From Megaustenia siamemsis (lineage: Eukaryota; Mollusca; Gastropoda; Stylommatophora; Ariophantidae): a stretch of 64,000 nucleotides of DNA. The stretch covers positions 13,472,578-13,536,577 of the forward strand of contig JAVIAB010000024.1 in NCBI GenBank assembly GCA_032433765.1. Reading direction: 5' to 3'. Of the stretch, positions 11,979 to 23,350 are shown piece by piece (position 1 is the first letter of the stretch; each line of letters opens with the position of its first letter). The translations under genes were made by a program, and so were the position numbers. The notes under the pieces are model-generated. The model saw only the letters and a list, made by a program, of their open reading frames with translations. It was not told the DNA's origin and did no database searches.

Positions 11979-12027
<49 letters not shown>
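11976..12027. repeat. (AT)n microsatellite
   Basis: An uninterrupted TA dinucleotide run of about 50 bp. Confidence 0.97.
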
Positions 12028-12029
<2 letters not shown>

Positions 12030-12480
12030 GTATCTCCATCAGTCATAGCTGACTATGGATTTTTCTGCGCCCCTAGAAATTATTGGTTATTTTTCCTCTT
12101 TCTTCGCTGTGTATTCTCTTTTTCTGTGAATCTGTCCGCTTCTTGTTTGAGTTGGACCTTTAGAGTGTGTTTCCAAAGATTGCGGTCTGCAGTTATTTCA
12201 TTCCATGCTGCAGGGTTAATGTTCAGAGTCTTTACGTCGCGTTTACACACGTCTACAAATCAAAGGTTATGGGCCCTTCTACTTCTTTTGCCATCTGCCA
12301 GTTGTCCGTAGAGTATATCTTTTGGTATCCGGCCATCGTTCATATGGTGTTCGTGGCTAAGCCAGCGTAACCTACGTTGTTTGGACAGCGTGTAGATGTT
12401 CGGGAATCATTTGCGAGTGAGGACCTCCACGTTTGTCACTTTGTCCTTCCAGGCCATACCAAAAATACACCGCAGACATC
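12030..12480 (-). mobile_element. LINE-H reverse-transcriptase C-terminal fragment
   Basis: The minus-strand translation, with frame breaks, shows an ordered set of pieces seen at the C-terminus of many metazoan LINE proteins: KQRRLRWLSHEHHMNDGRIP, then KDILYGQLADGKRS, then FVDVCKRDVKTLNINPAAW, then a Q-K-rich end. Stops and small indels show it is dead. Confidence 0.75.
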
Positions 12481-12499
12481 GCCACGAGCGTAACGCCAT

Positions 12500-12732
12500 C
12501 ACTATACGCTAGAGCACACGGCCAACTCATCTTACTGATGTGTGCTCTAGCGTTTGGTGTCTCGTGGCAAAGCGCTGTACCACCGAGTACGGGTTCAATC
12601 CTGCTTCAGACCATTTATTGTTCTTTGTTTTTTGTTCTGTTGTTGATTATTTGTGATCTTGTTTCCGAGTGTTGTAAACATACCTCCTTCCCTGAAATGA
12701 TTCCCTGATCTATCGCCTCGGAAGTTTTCGCT
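12500..12732 (+). mobile_element. SINE-3-like repeat, second copy
   Basis: It shares GGGTTCAATCCTGCTTCAGACC and the downstream TTATTGTTC / ATCGCCTCGGAAGTTTTCG segments with 8790-8960. The B-box-like element suggests a polymerase III-derived element, but the 5' part differs between the two copies. Confidence 0.45.
12506..12553. repeat. Perfect 14-bp inverted repeat (hairpin)
   Basis: ACGCTAGAGCACAC (12,506-12,519) pairs perfectly with GTGTGCTCTAGCGT (12,540-12,553) across a 20-nt loop. It lies at the 5' edge of the SINE-3-like copy. Confidence 0.85.
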
Positions 12733-12734
12733 AG

Positions 12735-12916
12735 AATAATATTCATTTTTTTGTATTTGTCAAAGTGTGTAATATTAATTAATTGATGTATATATTTGTC
12801 AAAGTGTGTAATATTAATTAATTGATGTATATATTTGTCAAAGTGTGTAATATTAATTAATTGATGTATATATTTGTCAAAGTGTGTAATATTAATTAAT
12901 TGATGTATATATTTGT
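12735..12916. repeat. 39-bp tandem repeat, about 4.5 copies
   Basis: Near-identical units contain TGTCAAAGTGTGTAATATTA and ATTAATTGATGTATATATT. The low divergence between units suggests a recent expansion. Confidence 0.95.
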
Positions 12917-12967
12917 CTCCTATACAAGCATCTGCATCGTATCCACGGTCCCGTAGTCTCGTGCCGC

Positions 12968-13058
12968 GATTATTATTATATATTATTATTATATATTATT
13001 ATTATATATTATTATTATATATTATTATTATATATTATTATTATATATTAATAGTTGT
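12968..13058. repeat. (ATT/ATATATT)n microsatellite
   Basis: Repeated TATTATTATTATA blocks of about 14 bp. Confidence 0.9.
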
Positions 13059-13139
13059 GCTATTATTACGTGTGGTCTCACAGGGAACCTTACGACCCAC
13101 GTACTAGGGTAGACCACTACTAAAGAGAATAACAACATT

Positions 13140-13775
13140 AAAGGACCAAATATGTTTAAACCATTTGGAAGACTATTTTACTATAGGAATGTACGGCTAA
13201 TAAAACAAGTACAGAAATTCAAGTATTTTGGCATAATATTTACAGAAGATGGAAAACTAGACAGAGAAATTGACATGAGAATACAAAAAACAAATGCTGT
13301 CACATACCAGCTTTCACCATTGTTAAGACATCCAAGCATTTCTATGGCAGCTAAACAATAAATAATAAATAGCATTTTCATACCAACTTTGTGCTATGAA
13401 AATCAAACATGGACCCTTTCTAAATCACATTTAAGAATATCAATACATGTGAGATGCGATGCTTGAGAAATGTAACAAACAACACAAGAAGAGATAGAAT
13501 ACCAAATGAAACCATAAGAAAAATGGTAGGAACAAAACCCTGCCAAGAATATATAGAACAACAACAACTTAAATGGTTTGGCCACCTGGTCAGAATGAAT
13601 CCTCACCAATAACCATCAAGGGCGTTCTTTTCGAGAATGCATGGGAAAAGACCAAGAGGAAGACCGAGAAGAAGATGGATAGATGCAGTGACAGAGACAT
13701 GTAACAACAAAGGAAAATCACTATTTCAGACAGTTCGAGCAGCTGAAGAACGACAATTGATATAACCACGACACC
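13140..13775 (+). mobile_element. LINE-E reverse-transcriptase C-terminal fragment
   Basis: The plus strand encodes a KYFGIIFTEDGKLDREI motif (the post-RT segment that follows the catalytic core in LINE proteins), then an MRIQKTNAVTYQLSPLL segment. After frame breaks come LKWFGHLVRMNP-like and RPRRRWIDAVTETCNNKGK-like pieces ending in an RQLI-stop. A second copy is on minus at 19,900-20,150. Confidence 0.8.
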
Positions 13776-14267
13776 TTTTAGGTATCAGTGGAGAAAGAGA
13801 AAGAGAATTTACTGCTAATACACTACATCTATGTTGTGTTGTTGGGTAAGTAACGTAAATAGACAATTGCTGGTGTTTAACAAGTGTACATTTATTATTC
13901 ATTGTCAAGTCGGTACTGCGATAATGGTAACATTACTAATGGGAATAGAGTTCGAACTAGCTACAGAAATAACTGTAGGGTTTTGTTATTACCAATTGTT
14001 TCAGTTTCTAATCATGGAATCAATTTCATGCAGTTTGGAATTCCTCATATCGGCTCCACTACTTATCTCAACATTTCCCAAAATGCATCGGTGTATTTTT
14101 TGACAAAGTAGTTCCGTGCACGTCCTACTTAACTGCACAAGCAACGATTCAAAAACTCCTTAGTCACCTCTTACGATATGTGTGGCAAATAACACTGGCT
14201 CTATTATTTTCTCTTCTAACTGCGAGGGCCTCTGTGGCCACACGGACTGTTTTATCATAATGCAAAT

Positions 14268-14937
14268 CATCATCATCATTATCATCAAGTACCGGGCCTG
14301 CTGGCGTAGGTGATCATGTCTCTCTACAACTTTCGATCTCGATAGTTATTTATCATTTCTGTTGTTGACCTTCTGCCAAACCATTCTCTTAAGCTGTCTG
14401 GTATTTTTTTCTCTTTGCTTCCCTCTATCTCTTTGTCCCTCAATTTTTCCAGTTGTTACGATATATTCCAGCTGTTCTCTTCTCATTACATGGCCAAAAA
14501 ATGATGATTGTTTCTTCCTAATATTAGAAATTAGCTCTATTTTGCTTTGGCCTCTTTCAGAACGTTTTCATTATTCTTTTTAGCTGTCCATGGTATTCTC
14601 AAGATTCTTCTGTAAAATCACATTTCTCTAAGCTCCAGTGATTTTCTTGTTTGTTGTCATATTGTCCATGATTCACATCCATATGTTAAGACTGACTCTA
14701 CATAACATTTAAGAACTCTTTTTCTTGTTTATATTGTCAAAAATGGATTGCATAGTATCTTCCTCATTTCTCGGAACGCTGCTTTTGCCTGAGCAATTCT
14801 GCATCTCATCCCTTTTGTACATCTTCCGTCTGAGGTTAACAAAGTTCCCAAATATTTAAATTCATTTACCTGTTTTAATATTGTTCCACCTGTCTTTATT
14901 TTGCACTGAGGTGATGTATTTTGCTTTGTTGTTGCCA
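14268..14937 (-). mobile_element. LINE-B 3' end, relatively long copy
   Basis: The minus strand encodes QVNEFKYLGTLLTSDGRC, CRIAQAKAAFREMRKILCNP and further C-terminal pieces, then the 3' tail CATCATCATCATTATCATC (plus view, 14,268-14,287). It is 5'-truncated where LINE-F sequence begins. Confidence 0.85.
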
Positions 14938-15305
14938 CTCTATCTATTGACCTTTCGAGCCGTAGCCGGCCCATTGGGCGTAGAACAAGATTCTCCTTCT
15001 ATTATCATAATTTTTATTCCAGCAGTTTTCAATTCTTTCAAAGATATTTTATCAAATCTTGCCACTTGTCTCTGTTCTGTGTAAGCAGCTCTATCTCATT
15101 GAGGGAGCCGATTCCTGCTACTCTTGCCTCTCTCATCAATGTTCTTCTCAGTGTCTCCCTTCGTCTTCCTCTTTTCCTATTACCTGTTGTCTCGTACATG
15201 AGGGCTTGCTTTGCTATTCGATTATTATCTCTTTTCATCACATGTTCAGCATATGACCATCGTGTTTTCTTTATTACTGAAGATATTAGTGCTTGATTGG
15301 CGATT
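14938..15305 (-). mobile_element. LINE-F 3' end
   Basis: The minus strand encodes DNNRIAKQALMYETTGNRKR, then LRRTLMREARVAGIGSLNEI and ELLTQNRDKWQDLIKYL-stop, a LINE C-terminal tail. The 3' terminus lies at CTATCTATTGACC (plus view), the same terminus as the copy at 23,513, and directly abuts LINE-B. Confidence 0.75.
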
Positions 15306-15609
15306 CTGTTGATATTACTTCTGTCTTTTTGCTAATAAGACTGAGTCCTTTACATAATGAAAAAGCAAAGGTGTTTCTTGTGTTTGATTTAAGTTTTCAC
15401 AAGATACCGTCCCGACAGAGACGACTCTTTAAACTAAAAACGATTACGTTCTTTACCAGGTTGCATATCACACTGACAGAGTAAGTCAACTGGGCAAACA
15501 ATAATAATTTATGAAAGATGTTGGGGGTAGAGGAAAACATATAATGATTCTCTTTATCTTTTCAATCAGATGAAAATGAAGAAACGCCCATTAAGCACAA
15601 TACGAGAGG

Positions 15610-16020
15610 ACTACTGGTCAATATGGCAGATAGGCAGGAACCATTGAGGCTCAATCTGACACGTGTTCCTTGTTGCAGTTTCCTCATATTCGAACTCCGG
15701 CTTTCTACCGGAGCTACTGAGTTTTGTGCTCTGTGCACACAGCGAGCTGTGTTTTTCATCCGGATTGTGTTTCGATATTCCTATTGCTTACGATGAATGA
15801 TGGTGTCGTATGACGAAGGACAGTTCAGCTGCGTTCATTTTCTGTGCCGTTTGGCCATATACTTTTTTGGCGTGTGCTGTAGCTGCTATGATGGGAACTG
15901 CAGCAGTCTTTCTTTGTTTGGGTCTTTAATAAGATGAGTTTTAATTCGGATGATTCCACTGGCACGGGTGGTTATGCAATTATGGATTTTTATTTATTTG
16001 CAGTGATACTGTGGCGTTCA
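15610..16020 (+). repeat. Dispersed 400-bp repeat (R400), copy 1
   Basis: It shares long blocks with 37,978-38,395 and, inverted, with 42,645-43,082. Landmarks are AGGAACCATTGAGGC, GTTGCAGTTTCCTCATATTC, GCTCTGTGCACAC and TTCCACTGGCACGGG. No tRNA-like boxes or reverse-transcriptase pieces are seen, so the class is unknown. The cysteine-rich ORF found next to the other two copies is not recognisable here. Confidence 0.75.
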
Positions 16021-16289
16021 ACTAACCTTAACCATAACAATAGAGAAAGATAACTGGAACTCTCTAACACATAAATACAAAAATATTATCGTGGCATGGG
16101 AAAATACAAGGTAAACGAAGTTGAGGTTGTTATAGACTAAAGTGGGTAGAAAACATCAAGAGATGTCCTGGAAAAATAGGTAACAGGATGTGACATCAGA
16201 GATGTGCTGGAAAAATAGGTAACAGGGTGTGACATCAAACAGGAAGCATGATAAAAGCGATATGTAAATGTTAATCATGCATTTTTTTT

Positions 16290-16475
16290 GTTGAACAAAG
16301 AGATAGAGGGAAGCAATGAGAAAGATACCAGACAGCTTAAGAGAAATGGTTTGACAGAAGGCCAACAACGGAAATGATAAATAGCTGTCGAGATCGAAAA
16401 AAAACTGTCGAGTTCATGTCGAGAGACATGATCACCAACGCCAGTAGGCATGGTACTTGATGATGATGATTATTG
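16290..16475 (+). mobile_element. LINE-B 3' tail fragment
   Basis: Plus-strand landmarks are AGAGATAGAGGGAAGCAATG, ACCAGACAGCTTAAGAG, CAACAACGGAAATGATAAAT and the terminal GTACTTGATGATGATGATT. Confidence 0.8.
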
Positions 16476-16689
16476 AAACACATCTTGAAACAAGAGTCAG
16501 AAATGACAAATGGCAGGGTTTATGACACGTCAGTGCTTACCACAAGAAAGGAAAATGAATGGACAGCGAGGGACGGTTTGTGGTCTTGGCAGTCTAATAG
16601 TTTATTTTAACAATAGAAGTATTGTCCTTGTTACGTACTTGTTGGTGGCCGATACTGCTTTCTACAGCCTCTCTGAAGTCCGTAGTCTA

Positions 16690-18000
16690 GTTCCTCATTG
16701 GTAACGTGTTCTCTTGTCTAAGTTTAGCTAGACTGACTTTAGTGCACCATCTCTCTTGTCTAAGTTTAGCTAGACTGACTTTAGTGCGCCTTCTCTTTTG
16801 TCTAAGTTTAGCTAGACTGACTTTGGTACACCATCTCTCTTGTCTACGTTTTGCTAGACTCACTTTTGGTACACCATCTCTCCAGTCTAAGTTTTGCTAG
16901 ACTCACTTTTGGTACACCATCTCTCCAGTCTAAGTTTAGCTAGACTCACTTTTGGTACACCATCTCTCCAGTCTAAGTTTAGCTAGACTCACTTTTGGTA
17001 CACCATCTCTCCAGTCTAAGTTTAGCTAGACTCACTTTTGGTACACCATCTCCCCAGTCTAAGTTTTGCTAGACTCACTTTTGGTACACCATCTCTCCAG
17101 TCTAAGTTTAGCTAGACTCACTTTTGGTACACCATCTCTCCAGTCTAAGTTTAGCTAGACTGACTTTAGTGCACCATCTCTCTTGTCTACGTTTTGCTAG
17201 ACTCACTTTTGGTACACCATCTCTCTTGTCTAAGTTTAGCTAGACTCACTTTGGTACACCATCTCTCCAGTCTAAGTTTAGCTAGGCTCACTTTGGTACA
17301 CCATCTCTCCAGTCTAAGTTTAGCTAGGCTCACTTTAGTGCACCATCTCTCTTGTCTAAGTTTAGCTAGACTGACTTTAGTACACCTTCTCTTTTGTCTA
17401 AGTTTAGCTAGACTGACTTTAGTGCACCTTCTCTCTTGTCTAAGTTTCGCTAGACTCACTTTGGTACACCATCTCTCTTGTCTAAGTTTAGCTAGACTCA
17501 CTTTTGGTACACCATCTCTCTTGTCTAAGTTTAGCTAGACTCACTTTAGTACACCATCTCTCTTGTCAAAATTTAGCTAGACTCACTTTTGGTACACCAT
17601 CTCTCTTGTCTAAGTTTAGCTAGACTCACTTTGGTACACCATCTCTCTTGTCTAAGTTTAGCTAGACTCACTTTTGGCACACTATCTCTCCAGTCTAAGT
17701 TTAGCTAGACTCACTTTAGTACACCATCTCTCCAGTCAAAGTTTAGCTAGACTCACTTTGGTACACCATCTCTCTTGTCTAAGTTTAGCTAGACTCACTT
17801 TTGGTACACCATCTCTCCAGTCTAAGTTTAGCTAGACTCACTTTTGGTACACCATCTCTCTTGTCTAAGTTTAGCTAGACTCACTTTTGGTACACCATCT
17901 CTCTTGTCTAAGTTTAGCTAGACTCACTTTGGTACACCATCTCTCCAGTCTAAGTTTAGCTAGGCTCACTTTAGTGCACCATCTCTCTTGTCTAAAATCT
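16690..18000. repeat. Minisatellite, 42/43-bp unit, about 31 copies
   Basis: The unit contains GTCTAAGTTTAGCTAGACTC and ACTTTTGGTACACCATCTCTC. Two length variants (CACTTTGG and CACTTTTGG) and two junction variants (TCTTG and TCCAG) are interspersed. In each unit AGTCTA and TAGACT form a 6-bp inverted pair around an 8-nt loop. Open frames on both strands (for example 17,194-17,538) are repeat products. Confidence 0.95.
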
Positions 18001-18712
18001 ATAGTTTGAATCACTTTGGTGCACTAGTGTGTAAAGTCTATAGTCTGACTCACTTTGGTGCAATAGTTCGTTTCTCAATTTACCAACTGGATTTGTCTTT
18101 AGAAAGCTTTTCATGTCCACCTTTGTAATGCTCGCTTCTGTAACACTTTGAAGTAAATAACATTTTCGTTTCCATTAAGGAATATTAGAAATTATAACTA
18201 GACTTGTAAAGCACCGATAGATATAATAAACATTCAGGTAAATAAGATATTAAGAAACAATTCTATGCTTACAAATAAAGCTTAGGATACTCTAAGCAAA
18301 CGCAATACATATCGTATCTATTGATAACTGTAAAATAGTTAATGAAATATTAATGTATACTTGATGTATGTGAAAGCAAATATGTAAGAAGAATACATTA
18401 CGTGAAAGGAGTGAATTCAAGAATAGTGCAGGAATACAAGAAACCAATAATCTTGTTGAAAATAAGAAAATAATTTGGGTTGATGTAGGACACGTGATTA
18501 GAAGAACTGCCAATAGAATCAGAGGAGGGGATCTGTAAATGTGGAAAGAGCAGAAAAGAAAGAGTGATCTCGAGTGTACCTTAGAAAAAGATTAAAAAGA
18601 GAGGCAAAGACGATAGGCATTGATTACTCCATTGAGATTGACAAACTCGCTCAGACAGAAACGTACGCAAACCTGTGTGACGTTTGATAGGTTATGCTGA
18701 ATAGATAGTTCC
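18000..18712. other. No gene recognised
   Basis: The first 70 bp are decayed edge units of the preceding array. The rest is AT-rich unique sequence. Around 18,380-18,690 there are weak similarities to a LINE C-terminus (KRVSDLECTLEK-like and EIDKLAQTE-like readings), too decayed to call. Confidence 0.35.
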
Positions 18713-19700
18713 CAGTTAAGACTTTAGTTGATTTAAGTAAATTTGAGTTGAGTTTTAAGTTACTTTCAGTTTAATTCAGTTACTTTGAGATGCGTTAGTT
18801 ACTTTGAGTTGAGTTAGTTACTTTGAACTGAATTAAGTTATTTTAAGTTGAGTAAAGTTACTATGTGTTGAGTTAAGTTACTCAGAGAAGTTACTTTGAG
18901 TTGAATTCAGATATTTTGAGATGAGTTAGAAACTTGGAATTGAGTTAAGTTACTGTTAGTCGAGTTAGGTTACTCTGAGTTTAGTTAAGTTACTTTGAGT
19001 TGAGTTAGGTTACTCTGAGTTGAGTTAAGTTACTCTGAATTGAATTAAGTTACTTTGAGTTGAGTTATGTTACTCTGAGTTGGGTTAAGTTACTCTGAGT
19101 TGAGTTAAGTTACTCTGAGTTGAGTTAGGTTACTCTGAGTTGAGTTAAGTTACTCTGAGTTGAGTTAGGTTACTCTGAGTTGATCTATGTTACTTTGAGT
19201 TGACTTAAATTACTCTGAGTTGAGTTAGGTTACTCTGAGTTAAGTTACTTTGAGTTGAGTTAGGTTACTCTGAGTTGGGTTAAGTTACTCTGAGTTGAGT
19301 TAAGTTACTCTGAGTTGAGTTAGGTTACTCTGAGTTGAGATAGGTTTCTCTGAGTTGAGTTAAGTTACTCTGAGTTGAGTTAGGTTACTCTGAATTGATT
19401 TAAGTTACTTTGAGTTGAGTTATGTTACTCTGAGTTGATCTATGTTACATTGAGTTGACTTAAATTACTCTGAGTTGAGTTAGGTTACTCTGAGTTAAGT
19501 TACTTTGACTTGCGTTAGGTTACTCTGAGTTGGGTTAAGTTACTCTGAGTTGAGTTAAGTTACTCTGAGTTGAGTTAGGTTACTCTGAGTTGAGTTATGT
19601 TACTTTGAGTTGAGTAAAGTTACTCTGCGTTGAGTTAGGTTACTTTGAGTTGAGTTAAGTTACTCTGAGTTGAGTGAGGTTACTTTGAGTTGAGTTAAGC
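18713..19700. repeat. Minisatellite, 20-bp unit, about 49 copies
   Basis: Unit AGTTGAGTTAGGTTACTCTG, with AAGTTACT and TTTGAG variants. The left end (18,713-18,950) is the most diverged, and the centre and right are more uniform. Confidence 0.95.
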
Positions 19701-19899
19701 GCGGAGTGACATTTAGATGGAAGGAAATCTATTGGAGAAATATATCAATGTTGTAATAGTATCGTACCGTACATAGATTCATTTGTCCATGATATACAAT
19801 TAGTGTATACTGCATGAACGGTGATACAAGTGTTGTATATAAGCAGTGAAACAATTGCTAACTATGAAGTATTCTTCCTCTCTTCGTCCTCTTTTCTCT

Positions 19900-20150
19900 T
19901 TTCACTGATACCGAAATGGTGTCGTGGCTTATATTCTTTGTCGTTCTTGAGCTGCTCGAACTGTCTGATTTAGTGATTTTCCTTTGTTGTTACATGTCTC
20001 TATCACTGCATCTATCCACCTTCTTCTAGGTCTTCCTCTTGGTCTTTTTACGTGCATTCTCACACCCTTGATGTTGATTGATGAGGATTCATTCTGACCA
20101 GGTGGCCCAACCATTTAAGTTGTTGTTGTTCTATATATTCTTGGCAGGGT
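19900..20150 (-). mobile_element. LINE-E C-terminal fragment
   Basis: The minus strand encodes RMHVKRPRGRPRRRWIDAVI followed by an ETCNNKGKSLNQTVRAAQER tail, matching 13,560-13,765 on plus. It is 5'-truncated. Confidence 0.8.
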
Positions 20151-20154
20151 ATGA

Positions 20155-20820
20155 AGTATTGATGTTGTTAAAGTAGGTTACATGAATGATGTCTTTTCTT
20201 TTCTGTGTTGACTTAAACTGTTATTGTTGTCAAGAGAAAAAAAAAGGAGTGATCGAGTCAATGTACTTTTGTGTTCACACCTCCATAGATCACATCATGT
20301 TGTCTGCTGATCCATAATCCATTGTCTTCTGGTTGACATTTTCTCTTATTCTTATAGCGTTCGAGGTGTTCAAACTATTTCATATATTATTTATCTATAC
20401 GATATAACATAAAACAAAACGTCTTTATGTTAAATCAACATATTAAAATGTATTTTCTTGTCATATTGAGTATACGACTTCCTTTTTTTTCATTTGAACA
20501 ATTTTTTTACCTATCCATGTCTGGCTTTTGTAGCAGAGCATTGGGAGCAATACTGTATCGTACCGTGATCTCATCGAATAATGACAATGTTCACTATCCA
20601 TGTTGATATTGTGTGTTCGATAATCAAACAATATATCATATCTCGTCTTGAAGGTTTTTCAACAAGATCAAATAGTATGTATTATGGTCTGGAGCCTGCT
20701 TGTCAATACATCATCCACATTGTTTCCACAACAAATAAGTTACATTGATGTAATATCCATTCATCCACAAAATATATCCGTTTATGGACATTCAGACAAG
20801 TGGAAAAATATTAAAACAGG
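20155..20820. other. No gene recognised
   Basis: AT-rich sequence without recognisable repeats or coding signal. Confidence 0.4.
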
Positions 20821-20829
20821 GGAATGAAT

Positions 20830-21495
20830 TTAAAGATTTGACATTTTTGTTACCCTCAGATGGTAGATGTACAGCCGAGGTGAGGTGCAGAATGGCTCAG
20901 GCAAAAGCAGCTTTCCAAAAAATGAGGAAGATGCTGTGCAATCCATATTTGATAATATAAATAAGAAAAAAGAGTTCTTAAATGTTATGTAGAGCCAGTC
21001 TTAACATATGGATGTGATTCGTGGACAATAGGACCAACAGACAAGAAAATCATTGGAGTCTATATAAATGTAGTTTTACAGAAGAATGTTGAGAATATCA
21101 TGGACAGGTAAGAAGATTAGTGAAAGTGTTCTGAAAGAGGCCAAAGCTAAAAGAGTTGTAATTTCCAATATTAGGAAGAAACAATCATCATTTGTTGGCC
21201 ATGTAATGAGAACGGAACAACTGGAATATATTGTAACAACTGGAATATATTGTAACAACTGGAATATATTGTAACAACTGGAACATATTGTAACAACTGG
21301 AATATATTGTAACAACTGGAAAAATTGAGGATGAATATATAGAGGGATGCAAAGAGAAAACAATACCAGACAGTTTAAGAAGCTTCTGGCTTGGCAGAAG
21401 GTCAACAACAGAAACGATAAGTAGCTGTCGAGTTCAAAATTTATGAATAGACATGACAACTACGCCAGCAGGCCCGGCACTTGATGATGATGATG
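20830..21495 (+). mobile_element. LINE-B 3' region with an internal tandem expansion
   Basis: The plus strand carries a TSDGRCTAEVRCRMAQAKAA-like block, then the ML-NPYLII-like segment, an LTYGCDSWTIGPTDKKI-like segment, MLRISWTGKKISESVLKEAK, and the (GATGAT)n end at about 21,484-21,495. Frame breaks are present. The region 21,226-21,322 is tandemly expanded (separate entry). Confidence 0.85.
21226..21322. repeat. 19-bp tandem inside LINE-B, about 5 copies
   Basis: Unit TAACAACTGGAATATATTG is single-copy in every other LINE-B copy here (for example 26,577-26,600 and 60,494-60,520). In this copy it is repeated about five times. Confidence 0.9.
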
Positions 21496-21709
21496 GACAT
21501 TCTATGTCTACATTTAATAAAGAGTGAGGACGCATGTTTGAGACAATCAACTTGTGATCTCTTGGGTAAACATTTCTGACATCGATTGTAACGTTCCTCC
21601 TAGAGAGCACGTCTATTTTTTTGTTCCTTGTTTGTATTGCCTCATTATGTCACGGCTACATAATTGTGATATCAACGTTAAATTACCATGAACACCAATG
21701 ACGCATCAA

Positions 21710-22337
21710 TTGTTGTGATACAACGTAAGGTTATTTGTTGTGATACAAAGTAAGGTTATTTGTTGTTGAACAACATAATGTTATTTGTTGGTATGCAAAG
21801 TAAGGTTATTTGTTGTTATACAACGTAAGGTTATTTGTTGTTATACGAAGTAAGGTTATTTGTTGTTATACAAAGTAAGGTTATTTGTTGTTATGCAAAG
21901 TAAGGTTATTTGTTGTGATACAACGTAAGGTTATTTGTTGTTGAACAACGTAATGTTATTTGTTGTTATGCAAAGTAAGGTTATTTGTTGTTATACAACG
22001 TAAGGTTATTTGTTGTTATACAAAGTAAGGTTATTTGTTGTTGAACAACGTAAGGTTATTTGTTGCTATACAAAGTAAGGTTATTTGTTGTTATACAACA
22101 TAAGGTTATTTGTTGTTATACAACGTAAGGTTATTTGTTGTTATACAACGTAAGGTTATTTGTTGTTATACAAAGTAAGGTTATCTGTTGTTATACAACG
22201 TAAGGTTATCTGTTGTTATACAACGTACGGTTATCTGTTGTTATACAACGTAAGGTTATTTGTTGTTATACAAAGTAAGGCTATGTGCTGTTATATAAAG
22301 TAAGGTTATTTGTTGTTATACAAAGTAAGGTTATTTC
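21710..22337. repeat. Minisatellite, 25-bp unit, about 25 copies
   Basis: The unit contains GTTATTTGTTGTTATACAAA followed by GTAAG, with ACAACGTAAG variants alternating with ACAAAGTAAG. Confidence 0.95.
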
Positions 22338-22545
22338 TCCTTGATAAGAACGATTCATCCTGACTGTTCGAACTATTCTTTACCCTGATGACGTATTTCT
22401 CTGGCATAATAAGAGAAGCGGTCTTTATTGCAAGACTTCTCATGAAGATCATAATAAGTTGAGTAAATATTACAAAACATGGACATTAATGATAAATTGT
22501 AAATAATCAATTGAAACTACCTCATATATAGTAAACAACAGAAGT

Positions 22546-22795
22546 AAAGAGCCCCCGTCACACCAAGTGGCGTATAGCGAATATGGTGTTAGTGACCATC
22601 AATTGTACAGACCTTCAGCACATGATTTTTGGTTGTAATGTGGTCGGTATTACGTCCGTGCCGCTTTATTCTCCCGGAAAAAATCTGGTACATAGTTAAG
22701 GCTGGGTGAACCCGGAAGCCGTCGGTTGGGATCGAACCCTATCTCTTGTCCTTTATAGTCAAGTTCAATAACCACTGAGCTATTGCGGCTCCCTC
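22546..22795 (-). mobile_element. SINE-1 copy, full length
   Basis: On minus, GCCGCAATAGCTCAGTGGTT begins the head and GGTTCGATCCC is the B box. The tail, CGCTATACGCCACTTGGTGT on minus, is present. Confidence 0.9.
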
Positions 22796-22944
22796 ACTTC
22801 TTATATGGTTTCCGTAAATCCAGGAGACGTTGTATATAAGGAGAGACATCATCAATGTCTTCAGATTGCGTACATGGGGTATCTCCCAGCATTCACCGGT
22901 ACATCACATACACCATAACATTGTCTCGTGTTTGTATAGCTAAT

Positions 22945-23265
22945 TGTCATCATCATCATCAACGACTGCCGTCTCCACATCGAAGATTGACTACCATGGA
23001 GCGCCATTCAGCTCTGTATCTTGCTTTGATGGTGCAGGCCGTCATAGGCTGACTTGTCCATCTTTTGATGTTACTCGTCCATGTTAGTCTTGGTCTACCT
23101 CTGCCTCCCACCCCACCTTGTATTCTCCCTCCAAGACCACTTCTAGTAGGCTGTTGTGTCTTTTAATATGGCCCAACAATCGCATTTGTCTTGTTTGAAT
23201 TGTGTTTAGTAGTTCTCTCTTCATTTCCAGTTGTTTTAAGACTTCATCGGGTAATTGTCAAAGGG
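22945..23265 (-). mobile_element. LINE-A 3' fragment
   Basis: Inverted LINE-A C-terminus. Plus landmarks are CATCATCATCATCAACGACT, CTACCATGGAGCGCCATTC, ATCTTTTGATGTTACTCGTCC and TTTAAGACTTCATCGG. It is 5'-truncated with small indels. Confidence 0.85.
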
Positions 23266-23350
23266 ACATAATTACAAATCATGTCGTTAGATGACCATTT
23301 ATTTCTAACCTGGGACAGAATTATCTTCCTTTATCTTAAAATATAAGAAA

